Assembly: GCA_006384855.1 (NCBI GenBank)
Contig: VCJN01002690.1
Span: 202,216-266,215 of the forward strand
Length of the DNA stretch: 64,000 nucleotides
DNA from: Tetraselmis striata
Taxonomy: Eukaryota > Chlorophyta > Chlorodendrophyceae > Chlorodendrales > Chlorodendraceae
Direction of reading: 5' to 3'
The notes beneath the pieces are model-generated. The model saw only the letters and a list, made by a program, of their open reading frames with translations. It had not been told where the DNA came from and did not search any database. Of the stretch, positions 56,493-64,000 are shown piece by piece. Numbering within the stretch: the first letter of the stretch is position 1; each line of letters begins with the position of its first letter. Made by a program: the position numbers and the translations under genes.

Positions 56493-57413
56493 CTATGCAT
56501 CGGAGATGGTCAGCGAGATGCTTACCTGCGACTCCGCGTCCGTGCCGGCCACGAGACTAAACGAGTCGACGGTCGGGGCGGTGGTATCGGCATTGGTGGT
56601 TTTGGTATGGGGGCCTTCGATGACCGACTCGTTCCCGACTTGATCTTTGGCCATGACCCATGTGTAGTAGGTTGTGTTGGGGGTCAACCCCGTGTAGGTG
56701 TGCGAAGTCGTGCCGCCGGCAAACGCATCGCCGATGGTTTTGAGGAGCGCCGGCCCGGGGTTGGTGTCCTGCGTGTCATTTAGTAACACGTAGATGGTCT
56801 GAACGGCGTCGTTGTCCGTCACGTCGAGTAACACTTGGAGAGACGTGGTCGGAGGCGTGCCGAGAAGTACAGCGACCTCCCTGATAACCGGGGGTGTGTT
56901 GTCCTCCGTGGTGTACACGCCGAGCGGGGTGATGGACGAGTTTGCGTTGTCATCAATCAACTCCACCCAAAAGTAGCGAGCGGCGTTTGGCGCCCCGATA
57001 TCGTACTCCCACGTGAGATTGGAGCCGCTGATGCCGCTGGTGATGTTCGCGGTGGAGGTGCCCGGGATGGTGTTGGTGGAGTTTACGTACAGCAGCGCCG
57101 AGGATATCGTCATTTCGGGTTTGATTAACACGGAGATTAAAGCTTGTAGCTCCGCGTTGGTGCCCGCCCCCACGCCCGCGAAGTCGATCCACGAGTTTTC
57201 TAGCAGCCTCCGCCCCAACGACGAAGCCCCCGCGTCGCGATGGATAGCGCTAACGTTTTCGAGGAACACCTCGATCGGGCCGCCGCGGCGGATTGGGCTA
57301 CGCCCTCCCCCCATGTGGGGGAAGTGGGTGCTCAGCAAGGCGCCGTCAAAGGCCGCTTGCACGGCGCTCTTGTCCGAGGAGCCGATAGAGCTGACGAATG
57401 CGCGATGGGACAT
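56493..57413 (-). CDS. Virion surface protein with fibronectin-III/Ig-like modules (306 aa)
   Basis: The leader ACCAAGTAAATG abuts the preceding gene's stop. The N-terminal 90 residues (MSHRAFVSSIGSSDKSAVQA ...) are unrecognised. They are followed by repeated beta-sandwich modules, for example ITPLGVYTTEDNTPPVIREV and GLTPNTTYYTWVMAKDQVGN with ESVIEGPHTKTT, the usual end of an FnIII domain. The same module occurs at the start of the protein encoded at 62,367-63,643. It probably decorates the capsid or fibre. The C-terminus stops soon after TAPTVDSFSLVAGTDAES, inside what looks like a further module. Confidence 0.75.
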   Translation of the reverse strand: MSHRAFVSSIGSSDKSAVQAAFDGALLSTHFPHMGGGRSPIRRGGPIEVFLENVSAIHRDAGASSLGRRLLENSWIDFAGVGAGTNAELQALISVLIKPEMTISSALLYVNSTNTIPGTSTANITSGISGSNLTWEYDIGAPNAARYFWVELIDDNANSSITPLGVYTTEDNTPPVIREVAVLLGTPPTTSLQVLLDVTDNDAVQTIYVLLNDTQDTNPGPALLKTIGDAFAGGTTSHTYTGLTPNTTYYTWVMAKDQVGNESVIEGPHTKTTNADTTAPTVDSFSLVAGTDAESQVSISLTISDA

Positions 57414-58412
57414 TTACTTGGTTCGGTAGAAAACTAACGACATCACATAGCCCGGCTGAAACTCGAGCGGATCAAGCAGAGCGAGGCTGACGGCGTCTCG
57501 CAATTGCAGGTGAAGCTCCGTGAGCGAGTCGATGCTCACGCGAAGCTCGTGCCCCGCGACGTCCCGGCTGCCCGGCTTTATGGAGTATCGCTGCCCGTAC
57601 ATGGACTCTTCGCCCGTTCTGTACGATTTGCCGAGGTGGCCTAGAATGTGGCGATCGTCGGAGTCGACGAGTGTGGGACAAGCGAGCACGACGGAATGCG
57701 GCTGATCGGCGGGATCCTTTGTGCATAGGAGGGGCGTGTAAAACTCTAGCGCCACCATCCACTTGCCCTCCGAGGTGTCCACCGAACGGCTCGTGTTCAG
57801 CATCACCGGTATGCGACAATCCACGATAGACCCTCGCCCCTGCTCCGACGATACCCACGCTCGGAAGAAATCGTATGCAAACGGTTGCATGAGCAGGCAC
57901 TTGCACGGCTCCCAAAACACAAGTTGGAACGCCCATGCCTCCAAGTCGTCGCTTTCGCTGACGAGGGAGAAGTCGTCGCCGGCCCCAAACTCAGAGGCGC
58001 ATCGGCGCAGCCGGAAGCGCATGCTCCCGAGGCGCTTCACAAAGTCAAAGTCCACCTCGACGCCGATGTGCTTGCGACGCACGTACGGTACGTCGTGTGC
58101 GAGGCCGTACACGCCCGCGGTGGCGTAATTCTGCAGGAGGGTTAGCGCGCAGCTCGAGTTCCCGCTCCAGCTTTCATACGAATTAGCCGCTCGCAGGTCC
58201 GGCGCCTCGAGAAGGAGGCCCGACGAGTTTGCGGGGTTGGCCACGTAGCCGTCCCCCTCGCTCGTGTATCTAACGACATCGCAGAATTCCACGGCGCACA
58301 TCACCCGCCTCGAGTCGAATCGCGCGAACTCCTTCGAGGTGTCTACGACGAAGTCCCCGCGGTGGCCGGATGTGCGCTGCTCGGAGCTAACGAAGATGCG
58401 GTGGACCGTCAT
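57414..58412 (-). CDS. Probable penton / minor capsid protein (332 aa)
   Basis: It lies directly next to the major capsid gene, the usual place of the penton in PLVs and virophages. The N-terminus MTVHRIFVSSEQRTSGHRGD with FVVDTSKEF resembles the D/E-x-R-x-x-G-x-x-x-D-F-x-V opening of viral jelly-roll minor capsid proteins. The C-terminus ends in a beta-hairpin-like LHLQLRDAVSLALLDPLEFQ and GYVMSLVFYRTK. The length fits a single-jelly-roll penton. The next gene begins at the following base (57413). The assignment rests on position and pattern, not on a diagnostic motif. Confidence 0.65.
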   Translation of the reverse strand: MTVHRIFVSSEQRTSGHRGDFVVDTSKEFARFDSRRVMCAVEFCDVVRYTSEGDGYVANPANSSGLLLEAPDLRAANSYESWSGNSSCALTLLQNYATAGVYGLAHDVPYVRRKHIGVEVDFDFVKRLGSMRFRLRRCASEFGAGDDFSLVSESDDLEAWAFQLVFWEPCKCLLMQPFAYDFFRAWVSSEQGRGSIVDCRIPVMLNTSRSVDTSEGKWMVALEFYTPLLCTKDPADQPHSVVLACPTLVDSDDRHILGHLGKSYRTGEESMYGQRYSIKPGSRDVAGHELRVSIDSLTELHLQLRDAVSLALLDPLEFQPGYVMSLVFYRTK

Positions 58413-58456
58413 CCGCCTGCGAGTTTACTAGAAGTGGGCAAAAGATTTCGCCCGGA

Positions 58457-59677
58457 TCAAAATGCAGAAGTTGCGACACCGTTCTCGATGATCAATACCG
58501 CGTCGAAATGTGCGTACGTGCTGATCTGGTACGCGGCGCTTCCAGTGGTCACGCTCCCGAGCAAGTAGCAGTTGGTGTTGAGGGTGTTCTTGCCGCTCTC
58601 GGTCAGCGTGCTCTTGTGGCTGAGCACCTCGAGGTTCTGGCCTATGGCGAAGGCGTTATCGGCGGAGCCGCCCGCCGTGCCCGTGTAATTGGCGAGGCTG
58701 AAAATGGAGTTGTTGTCCGCGCTTCCAAATACGTGGAGAGCCTTTTGCAGCTCCGCGAAACTTTCCACGTTTTCGCGAACGGGTGTTTGCGGGATGTTTT
58801 CGCCGGACACCGAGTAATACCAATTCTTGAGCCCGCACGTTGGGCGCGAGGTTACGGACTTGGACGCGGCGGCGGTAAGGTCCGTCTGCTTGCGGAAGAT
58901 CGTGTAGAGGGTTTTGAGGGAGGAGAACCGCGCGGGGATGAGCTTGTTAATTTGGCCCTCGGCGGACTCGATAGAGTTGGTGTAGTTGGCGAAAGACTCG
59001 TACGAGATGACGTACCGCGGGTTGGCCTGCTGAATCATGCGATCCACCTCGCTTGTTACCTCCACGAACTCGAGCTGCAGCTCGACGTTGCCGATCTCCC
59101 AATCGGGAGCCGTGCCTACCACGGCGGCGTTGGTGGCGGCGAGAGTGAGTTCGAGGCGCAGATCACCGCCGGTCATTGCGCCAGTTGGCAGGTACTTGGA
59201 CTGCAGCCCGCCGATTATGCCCGACATGAGCGGAATGCAAAAGTAGGTGGTGGAGCCCGCCGCAAGGGTGGCCCCTTCGCGCTTGGTGGTTCCACTGGTT
59301 CCGTACAGAATGTTCCCCGCACCGATGAGTTCCTCGAACGAACCCTGCAGGTCCATGAAAAGATGAAAGAGAGCGTTGTACTCGTGAATCTGCTCAAGGA
59401 GATTCGCGCCGTGGTACAGCGACAAGGATTGGATAAACGACGCCGCCGTGTAATCGGGCTGGAAGGTATTGGCGGTGTCTTTGTTCTTCACGGAAAACCG
59501 CAGGTACGACATGCGGGTGTTGAGGTAGTGCCCGCGGCGGCCGCACGGGATGTTGATGAGGATGGTCTGTTGACCCCCGAACGTGGTGCCATTGTAGGCG
59601 GGCACGGTCTGCCGGTGGGTGGTGCCGGCGATAGAGGCGGGCTTGGGCTTGAAGACGAGGGAATCGCTGACTGACAT
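58457..59677 (-). CDS. Major capsid protein, double jelly-roll type (406 aa)
   Basis: It starts at ATTTAAAATG. Typical PLV major capsid features are QQTILINIPCGRRGHYLNTR near the N-terminus, FIQSLSLYHGANLLEQIHEY, YFCIPLMSGIIGGLQSKYLP and GDLRLELTLA closing the first barrel. A second barrel follows with RYVISYESFANYTNSIESAE, LKTLYTIFRKQ and AYQISTYAHFDAVLIIENG. The length is within the short end of the family. It forms the pseudo-hexameric capsomers of an icosahedral shell. It is the third gene of the minus-strand morphogenesis block, after the pVI-like gene and before the penton. Confidence 0.88.
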   Translation of the reverse strand: MSVSDSLVFKPKPASIAGTTHRQTVPAYNGTTFGGQQTILINIPCGRRGHYLNTRMSYLRFSVKNKDTANTFQPDYTAASFIQSLSLYHGANLLEQIHEYNALFHLFMDLQGSFEELIGAGNILYGTSGTTKREGATLAAGSTTYFCIPLMSGIIGGLQSKYLPTGAMTGGDLRLELTLAATNAAVVGTAPDWEIGNVELQLEFVEVTSEVDRMIQQANPRYVISYESFANYTNSIESAEGQINKLIPARFSSLKTLYTIFRKQTDLTAAASKSVTSRPTCGLKNWYYSVSGENIPQTPVRENVESFAELQKALHVFGSADNNSIFSLANYTGTAGGSADNAFAIGQNLEVLSHKSTLTESGKNTLNTNCYLLGSVTTGSAAYQISTYAHFDAVLIIENGVATSAF

Positions 59678-59709
59678 TTTAAATAATGCTGAGAACTTTA
59701 TTTTAGCGA

Positions 59710-59805
59710 GGCGGGGCTAGCGCCTAGGGGCCTCGCCGCCCCTACGGGCGAGGTGGTTTAAGGCGTAGGATCGGAGATAAGCCCGCGCGGGGGGCTAGCC
59801 CCGCC
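59710..59805. terminator. GC-rich inverted repeat pair between the pVI-like and capsid genes
   Basis: GGCGGGGCTAGC (59,710-59,721) is repeated inverted at 59,794-59,805. It encloses a second hairpin, CCTCGCC...GGCGAGG (about 59,731-59,753). The outer arm contains the stop codon of the pVI-like gene. It may end or attenuate the upstream transcript. The function is inferred from structure only. Confidence 0.35.
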
Positions 59806-60136
59806 GCTCTAATCCGCTACGATTTGAGCCGCTTTGGTACGCCGCTTTGATGCTGTGCATGCCCCCCTTGACTTGGCCGTAGGCCGCTTTCGCTTGGCCG
59901 AAGTCCACGCCCCCGCCGGAGAGGGCCTTCTTGCCGACGTCGCCGAGCACGCCAATGCCTTGCGCCGCCGCCCCGGCCGCCGCAAACCCGGCCCCGACTG
60001 TTGGGCTGAGCACCGAGATCGCGGGCGCGAGAGTCATGAGCCCGCTGCCCACCTTGTGCCCCAAGTAGGAGGCCGCGCCGGCGACTTTGCTCCCGAAGGC
60101 TTTGAAAGTGTGTCCAAGCTTGCCAAAGAACGTCAT
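59795..60136 (-). CDS. Small Gly/Ala-rich hydrophobic virion protein, pVI-like (113 aa)
   Basis: MTFFGKLGHTFKAFGSKVAG begins an amphipathic N-terminal helix. Then come GLMTLAPAISVLSPTVGAGF and AAAGAAAQGIGVLGDVGKKA, a hydrophobic Gly/Ala stretch, and a basic tail (YQSGSNRSGLERRG). PLVs, virophages and adenoviruses encode such membrane-active minor proteins next to the capsid genes, with a role in capsid assembly or membrane passage. The leader GATCGTAAATACAG is shared with the neighbouring gene. Homology is inferred from composition and position. Confidence 0.6.
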   Translation of the reverse strand: MTFFGKLGHTFKAFGSKVAGAASYLGHKVGSGLMTLAPAISVLSPTVGAGFAAAGAAAQGIGVLGDVGKKALSGGGVDFGQAKAAYGQVKGGMHSIKAAYQSGSNRSGLERRG

Positions 60137-60182
60137 CTGTATTTACGATCATTGCAGAAAATTAGCGTTGCGGTAAAAAACA

Positions 60183-61193
60183 CTACTTCTTGTTCCGCCT
60201 CCTCTTATCCTCCTTCACTAGCCGGCGTGCCTCTTGGAGTTTCTTTATTTTCTGGTTATACGCTCTATTCGCCGAGTATTCCGATGAGAATTTCTCCACT
60301 AGAGCTGGAACATTCACACTTTCCTCGCTCGATGGCCCACGCCTGGGAATATCAAGCCGGGAGCGACTCCGGGACGGGACGCTAGGAGGTCTGTTTAGTA
60401 TGGATTCGGTACCGGCGGGGGAATGAAACGACCGTGCCGGGCGCCGCAAGTCGTTCTGTTGCGTAGCCGCCGACATCGAGCTGAGGCCCGGTTCCGATTT
60501 AATCGAGCCATGCTTTCGCGATGTAGCACTCTCGGCTATGGATTCGCCGCTAGAGGATGCGCGCGGCGTCTCTTGGACGCCGTGCATAGGAACGGATGGC
60601 TCTTGCAACCTTTTCGGAGACCATGACCCCCGCGAGGAGCTCGGCATGCTCGTGTCAGACACCATATCCAACGGGGCGGATGGCTGCTTGGAATACATGG
60701 AAATTTGGGTGGAATCCACAGACATGCCCGCGGTGGAAGGGGGTGCTATCGACCCGTCTGCGGAGCCACGGAAGAATTTGTCCAGAATTTCGCTTTTGCC
60801 AACATCGGTTTGCGATCCATAGAACGTGGACGAAGGAGGGGGCTTCGGCGGCCCCGGGGGCGGGGGGTTGCCCCCTCCGCCAAAGTCGCTCGGCTGAAAA
60901 GAGCCGTCCGGCAGCTTTGTCACTCGCACGGGGTGGCCCATCGAGTAGGTTGCGAAGCTGTGCGAGGGATAGGATATGCCCCCGCCGCCGCCCGCACCGC
61001 CGCCGCCGCCCGCACCGCCGCCTCCCCCGGGTCCGCCTCGGCCGCCCGACACGCGCACGGTGACATTCTGAGTCACGCTCTGGTTCTTCCTGCCGCCGGC
61101 CTTGGATCCCTGCTTGCGTTTACCTCCCCGCGCCGCCGCCTTCTTCTTCGGCTCCGCTTTGCGATTGCTGGATTTCGTTGTCTTCCTCGGCAT
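60183..61193 (-). CDS. Basic, Gly/Pro-rich virion or core protein (336 aa)
   Basis: It starts at GATCGTATTAACTTAAATG. The N-terminal 38 residues are Lys/Arg-rich (MPRKTTKSSNRKAEPKKKAA), suited to DNA binding. They are followed by QSVTQNVTVRVSGG and a Gly-rich stretch, then NPPPPGPPKPPPSST and a long Ser/Pro-rich region. A charged C-terminal helix (EYSANRAYNQKIKKLQEARR ... KEDKRRRNKK) ends the protein. The Q-S-V-T-Q-x-V-x-V-x-V strand followed by low complexity is seen in other PLV gene sets beside the ATPase. It is probably a genome-packaging or internal virion protein. The start overlaps the ATPase end by 74 bases. Confidence 0.7.
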   Translation of the reverse strand: MPRKTTKSSNRKAEPKKKAAARGGKRKQGSKAGGRKNQSVTQNVTVRVSGGRGGPGGGGGAGGGGGAGGGGGISYPSHSFATYSMGHPVRVTKLPDGSFQPSDFGGGGNPPPPGPPKPPPSSTFYGSQTDVGKSEILDKFFRGSADGSIAPPSTAGMSVDSTQISMYSKQPSAPLDMVSDTSMPSSSRGSWSPKRLQEPSVPMHGVQETPRASSSGESIAESATSRKHGSIKSEPGLSSMSAATQQNDLRRPARSFHSPAGTESILNRPPSVPSRSRSRLDIPRRGPSSEESVNVPALVEKFSSEYSANRAYNQKIKKLQEARRLVKEDKRRRNKK

Positions 61194-61887
61194 TTAAGTT
61201 AATACGATCAAATTTCTTGTAGAATAAGCTTTTCTCGACATCGCAGAACAGGAAGTCGTACCTTTCCCTGAACACGAAGCGCATGAGGTTGTCCGCGGTG
61301 TGAGGGTCGAGGAATATCAGCTCCTTGAATATGGCCTCGTACTCGCGCTTGTTACGGGGTTTCAGCATGGCAAAGTGCGAGATGGTTTTTCGCACGGGCA
61401 GCGGGATGGCGTTAAAGCTCTGTACGAGCATCAATATCGAAGTGCGAAGGTGGCGACGATTGTAGATTATCAGCTTCATGAGCCGCTGCACGTCCCTATC
61501 TTTGAGCGCCGCCGTCTGGTCGTCTATCACGAGGAGCGAGAACTCTTCCTCGTCCGAAGCCGTCTTCAGTTTCTCGTGAATGCCATCGAGGGTGGACCAA
61601 TCCAGCTCGTCGTAGCACTTGTCGTGCTTTTTGAATATTTTGACATCGAGCGAGGCAAGCGAATGGGGCGGCATGACGAGGTGCACGTGCTTGAACGCCT
61701 GGAAGTACATCTGCGGGCTCCGCAGCATGTTGACCATCAACGACGTCTTCCCGCTCCCCGCGCTCCCGATGAGCGTCATGAAGAACGACTTGTCGGGCAA
61801 GGGGCTCTGGATTTGAGGGTGGATCTTAACGTCGCACTTGAACTTTGGGGGCTTCATTACAATCTTCGACCGTTTGTCGATGTGCAT
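61120..61887 (-). CDS. Genome-packaging ATPase, FtsK/HerA-A32 type (255 aa)
   Basis: Walker A is GSAGSGKTS (residues 41-49), preceded by FFMTLI. Walker B is FSLLVIDDQ (116-124). A following sensor-like stretch is TSILMLVQSFNAIPLPVRKT, the A32 pattern of a polar residue after hydrophobic strand 4. The length is usual for PLV ATPases. It pumps DNA into preformed capsids. The C-terminal Glu/Gly-rich tail overlaps the next gene. The ATG at 61887 is preceded by AAACTAAAATAAGGC. Confidence 0.92.
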   Translation of the reverse strand: MHIDKRSKIVMKPPKFKCDVKIHPQIQSPLPDKSFFMTLIGSAGSGKTSLMVNMLRSPQMYFQAFKHVHLVMPPHSLASLDVKIFKKHDKCYDELDWSTLDGIHEKLKTASDEEEFSLLVIDDQTAALKDRDVQRLMKLIIYNRRHLRTSILMLVQSFNAIPLPVRKTISHFAMLKPRNKREYEAIFKELIFLDPHTADNLMRFVFRERYDFLFCDVEKSLFYKKFDRINLNAEEDNEIQQSQSGAEEEGGGAGR

Positions 61888-61904
61888 GCCTTATTTTAGT
61901 TTAA

Positions 61905-62339
61905 TCAAACGATTATCACCGAGTCGTAAAAGTCAGCTCGCTCTTCATACCGCGGCACCGGCTCGCTGGGCTCCTCCTGCCGCTTCGGCTTGGTCGCCCT
62001 AGGCGGCGCCCGCGGCTTCCGCTTGCGGGGCGGCTCTGGCTCCCCCGCGGGGGGCGAGGGCTTCTTCTTCCACGCCCCGCTCTTGAAAAACTCGGACTCG
62101 ATAAACTCGTCTATCGCGCTTAGGCCACCCTGAGGCGGTCGAGAAGCCCTAGCTGCCACCTGCTTGTCTCCCTCGCCTGCTGAAGCTCCGCCTTTGCTTC
62201 CTGGAGCTCCGCCTCTCTTTTTCGGAGCTCTGCGCTTTGCGACAACATGCTTTTGCGGTATTTCCAGACCGTCGTCAGATAGCTCGCTATCCCGATCGCT
62301 TGGAGGGTCTTGACAAGCCAACTCATCATCATATTGCAT
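61905..62339 (-). CDS. Basic Pro-rich viral protein (144 aa), overlapping another ORF
   Basis: It begins MQYDDELACQDPPSDRDSEL. Lys/Arg- and Pro-rich low complexity follows (AKRRAPKKRGGAPGSKGG, EPPRKRKPRAPPRATK), with one ordered-looking motif, LSAIDEFIESEFFKSGAWKK. It ends PRYEERADFYDSVIIV, 18 bases before the ATPase start. The first 70 codons overlap the membrane/coiled-coil frame at 62,120-62,332. It could be a virion core or scaffold protein. Confidence 0.6.
   Translation of the reverse strand: MQYDDELACQDPPSDRDSELSDDGLEIPQKHVVAKRRAPKKRGGAPGSKGGASAGEGDKQVAARASRPPQGGLSAIDEFIESEFFKSGAWKKKPSPPAGEPEPPRKRKPRAPPRATKPKRQEEPSEPVPRYEERADFYDSVIIV
62120..62332 (-). CDS. Small membrane-anchored coiled-coil protein (70 aa), nested in another frame
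   Basis: It starts MMMSWLVKTLQAIGIASYLT with a probable N-terminal transmembrane helix. A heptad-like helix (SAELRKREAELQEAKAELQQ) and LGLLDRLRVA follow. Its ATG triplet lies 7 bases inside the 144-codon gene, on the same strand. A clean membrane-plus-coil pattern rarely arises by chance in an alternative frame, so both frames may be used. Confidence 0.5.
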   Translation of the reverse strand: MMMSWLVKTLQAIGIASYLTTVWKYRKSMLSQSAELRKREAELQEAKAELQQARETSRWQLGLLDRLRVA

Positions 62340-62366
62340 CGATATTTGATCTCACGAAACATAAAA

Positions 62367-63643
62367 TGGCGTCCGGGATCGGCGAAGTGCGGCTCTACCA
62401 CAACACGGCCAACACCATCCCCGTGGGGGTCTATGACGATATCACCTCGCAATTCACCGTCGGGTCGACGAGCGACACCGGGAGCCTCGTGAAGGGGGGG
62501 CTCGGCCCGGGGACAAAGTATTGGTTCTGGGTGGAGGTAATCGATGTCGCGGGGAACGAGTCCGCCATTCTGCCGCTCGGGAGCATAACAACGACGGGTG
62601 ACGTCCCCCTCCCGGTTCCCGCCCTCACAGCGGACGTTGACCAGGGGTATGTAGTGACCGCATCGAGCGTTTTCAGGGACGGCGATTACAACGGGTTTTT
62701 TGCTTTCGATCGCTTTAACGGGAATTACAAGGGAGGCTGGGTCGCGGGAAATGTTAATCCGCCTCAGCACATTGCTATTCAACTACCATCGCCCGCCTTG
62801 GTGAACTCTATCAGGGTATGGACCGCGGGGACGAGAGACCATAAGAGGGTAACGTCCTCGCGGCTGGAGGGTAGCAACGACGGCTCGAGCTGGACAGAAT
62901 TGGCGGTTTACGCCAACATGCCACACGAAACTATTGCTTCAATGAGTAAGGCAAGCCATGTCCATTTTCAGAACGATTTTGACACAGATGATGAGCCCGC
63001 GGAGAGCGTGTTGTTGTTTGAGGGGGATGTCACAAGCCCGGGTGTCTACACACACTACAAGCTCGTTGTTACCGCTTGCGCGAGTAACCCCGTCAGCATA
63101 TCGGAGCTTGTGTTGTTACCCCCTCTAATTCCCCTTCCGATTCCCGCCCTTACGGCGAACTTCGACCAAGGGTATGGGGTTCTTACCTCGAGCACTTTCT
63201 CGAGCGCCTACGAAGGGTATCACCTATTCGATCGGAGCCACGGCTCTTTACAAGCAGGTTGGGCGTCAAGTGAAACCGCCGCGCCTCATTTCATGGTAAT
63301 ATTCTTGCCATCGGCCGCAACTGTAACCTCGTTCCGATTATGGGGTACCGGGGGCTGGGATAAGAAGCTACCCGCGGCAATACAATTGGATGCTAGCAAC
63401 GACGGTACCAACTGGACGCAAATGGCAGTTTATACAAACATGACGTTCATAACGATCACCTCCGTGGATAAAGCGACCAACCCCGTTTTCCAATCCGATT
63501 TCGACACCGATACAAAGCCCGGGGAATATGCAAAAGTGTTTCAGGGGAACATCACGAGCCCGGGATCGTATAACCGCTATAGGCTTACCATAACAGATGT
63601 CAATGACACGTTCACCTCCCTATCGGAATTTGTGTTGCTTTGA
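62367..63643 (+). CDS. Fibronectin-III plus two discoidin-like (F5/8C) domains, surface/adhesion protein (425 aa)
   Basis: The ATG sits in AACATAAAATG, 27 bases from the divergent gene. Residues 1-80 form an FnIII module (GLGPGTKYWFWVEVIDVAGN). Two related beta-sandwich domains follow. The first has FFAFDRFNGNYKGGWVAG, IAIQLPSPALVNSIRVW and LEGSNDGSSWTELAVY. The second has YHLFDRSHGSLQAGWASS, FMVIFLPSAATVTSFRLW and LDASNDGTNWTQMAVY. The S-N-D-G-x-x-W signature and layout fit F5/8 type C (discoidin) glycan-binding domains. It is probably a virion attachment protein. It is the last gene before the right TIR. Confidence 0.8.
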
Positions 63644-63644
63644 G

Positions 63645-64000
63645 GTGCGTTTGAGAGTCTCGCGCGGTGCGTTTGAGAGTCTCGCGCGGTGCGTTTGAGA
63701 GTCTCGGTGCGTTTGAGAGTCTCGGTGTGTTCTGCCTAAGTACTGCACCGAGTCACGCGCTCTTCGGCTCAAGGACCGAGCGAGCCCGGCGGCGCGGCGA
63801 GCGAGCGAGCGAAAGAGCGAGCACCCAATATTGCCACTTTCAAACTGGCACTAGACCCCCCCACGTCATGGGGCGGCGAGACCACGTGGGAAACCGCGTG
63901 GATGATGCCGCCACCGAAAACCCCCCGTAGTGCCACTGTGCGTGACAAGGCCGCCCCCCGTTATCGCTCGCTTGTACCGTGAGGTACAAAAGTTATTGTA
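63645..64000 (-). repeat. Right terminal inverted repeat, cut by the window end
   Basis: Inverted copy of 43,375-43,712. It starts two bases after the discoidin gene stop with three to four units of GTGCGTTTGAGAGTCTCG, one more than the left TIR. The match runs to the last base, so the true element end lies outside. Confidence 0.95.
63972..63989. promoter_or_regulatory. Palindrome in the right TIR
   Basis: TTGTACC-GTGA-GGTACAA, the mirror image of the left-TIR palindrome. Confidence 0.6.

Noticed and set aside
58508..59674. A 388-codon frame antisense to the major capsid gene
   Set aside because: It exactly mirrors the capsid ORF, is rich in Gly, Val and Arg as expected for an antisense frame, and has no motif.
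62237..62366. Upstream extension of the discoidin-type gene
   Set aside because: It lacks an ATG and overlaps the divergent gene; the ATG at 62367 has the AACATAAAATG leader seen at 49166.

Overview
The window joins two different kinds of DNA. Positions 1 to about 43,230 look like nuclear DNA of a eukaryotic, photosynthetic host, most likely a green alga. The reasons are intron-containing genes with GT-AG (and one probable GC-AG) splice sites, a RuBisCO-LSMT/SETD3-type SET methyltransferase, a starch-binding (CBM20) protein with a plastid-transit-like N-terminus, a PRA1-family membrane protein, an interstitial TTTAGGG-type telomeric block, many microsatellites and poly(G)/poly(C) tracts, and a dense load of eroded transposons. 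The species cannot be told from the sequence.

Host part, left to right. A CBM20 gene (minus strand) runs off the left edge. Then comes gene-poor DNA with one retroelement remnant (3.5-4.2 kb). A nine-exon SET-domain gene (17,660 to 10,962, minus) and a two-exon PRA1 gene (20,571 to 19,811, minus) could be assembled exon by exon with matching phases. From 21.2 to 42.5 kb mobile DNA dominates: a small Harbinger-like element with a TAA duplication, a second small inverted-repeat element, a retroelement C-terminus, an AT-rich island with broken ORFs, and a 15-kb structure whose two 3.3-3.7 kb arms are inverted copies of one DNA transposon. A truncated Ty1/copia element lies between the arms.

From about 43,230 to beyond the right edge lies an integrated polinton-like virus (PLV, virophage-related) of at least 20.8 kb. 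It is bounded by terminal inverted repeats (TIRs); the right one is cut by the window. Its genes are intronless and closely packed. They include a TVpol-type polymerase fused to an SF3 helicase, a tyrosine recombinase, a cytosine-C5 methyltransferase, a double-jelly-roll major capsid protein, a probable penton, an A32/FtsK-type packaging ATPase, a small hydrophobic pVI-like virion protein, a basic Gly-rich protein, a 1,378-residue repeat fibre, and two fibronectin/discoidin-type surface proteins. Replication genes sit on the left, the recombinase and methyltransferase in the middle, and the morphogenesis block is on the minus strand at the right.

The most unusual viral features are these. One protein joins five TFIIIA-type zinc fingers to a PD-(D/E)XK/Vsr-like nuclease domain, a natural zinc-finger-nuclease architecture. 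A diverged direct copy of the left TIR lies inside the element just before that gene, so two direct repeats bracket the whole replication module. A perfect 7+4+7 palindrome is present in both TIRs and, slightly altered, in the internal copy. The recombinase ORF is broken at a 13-base homopolymer. The fibre gene contains a recent block duplication of 228-bp repeats.
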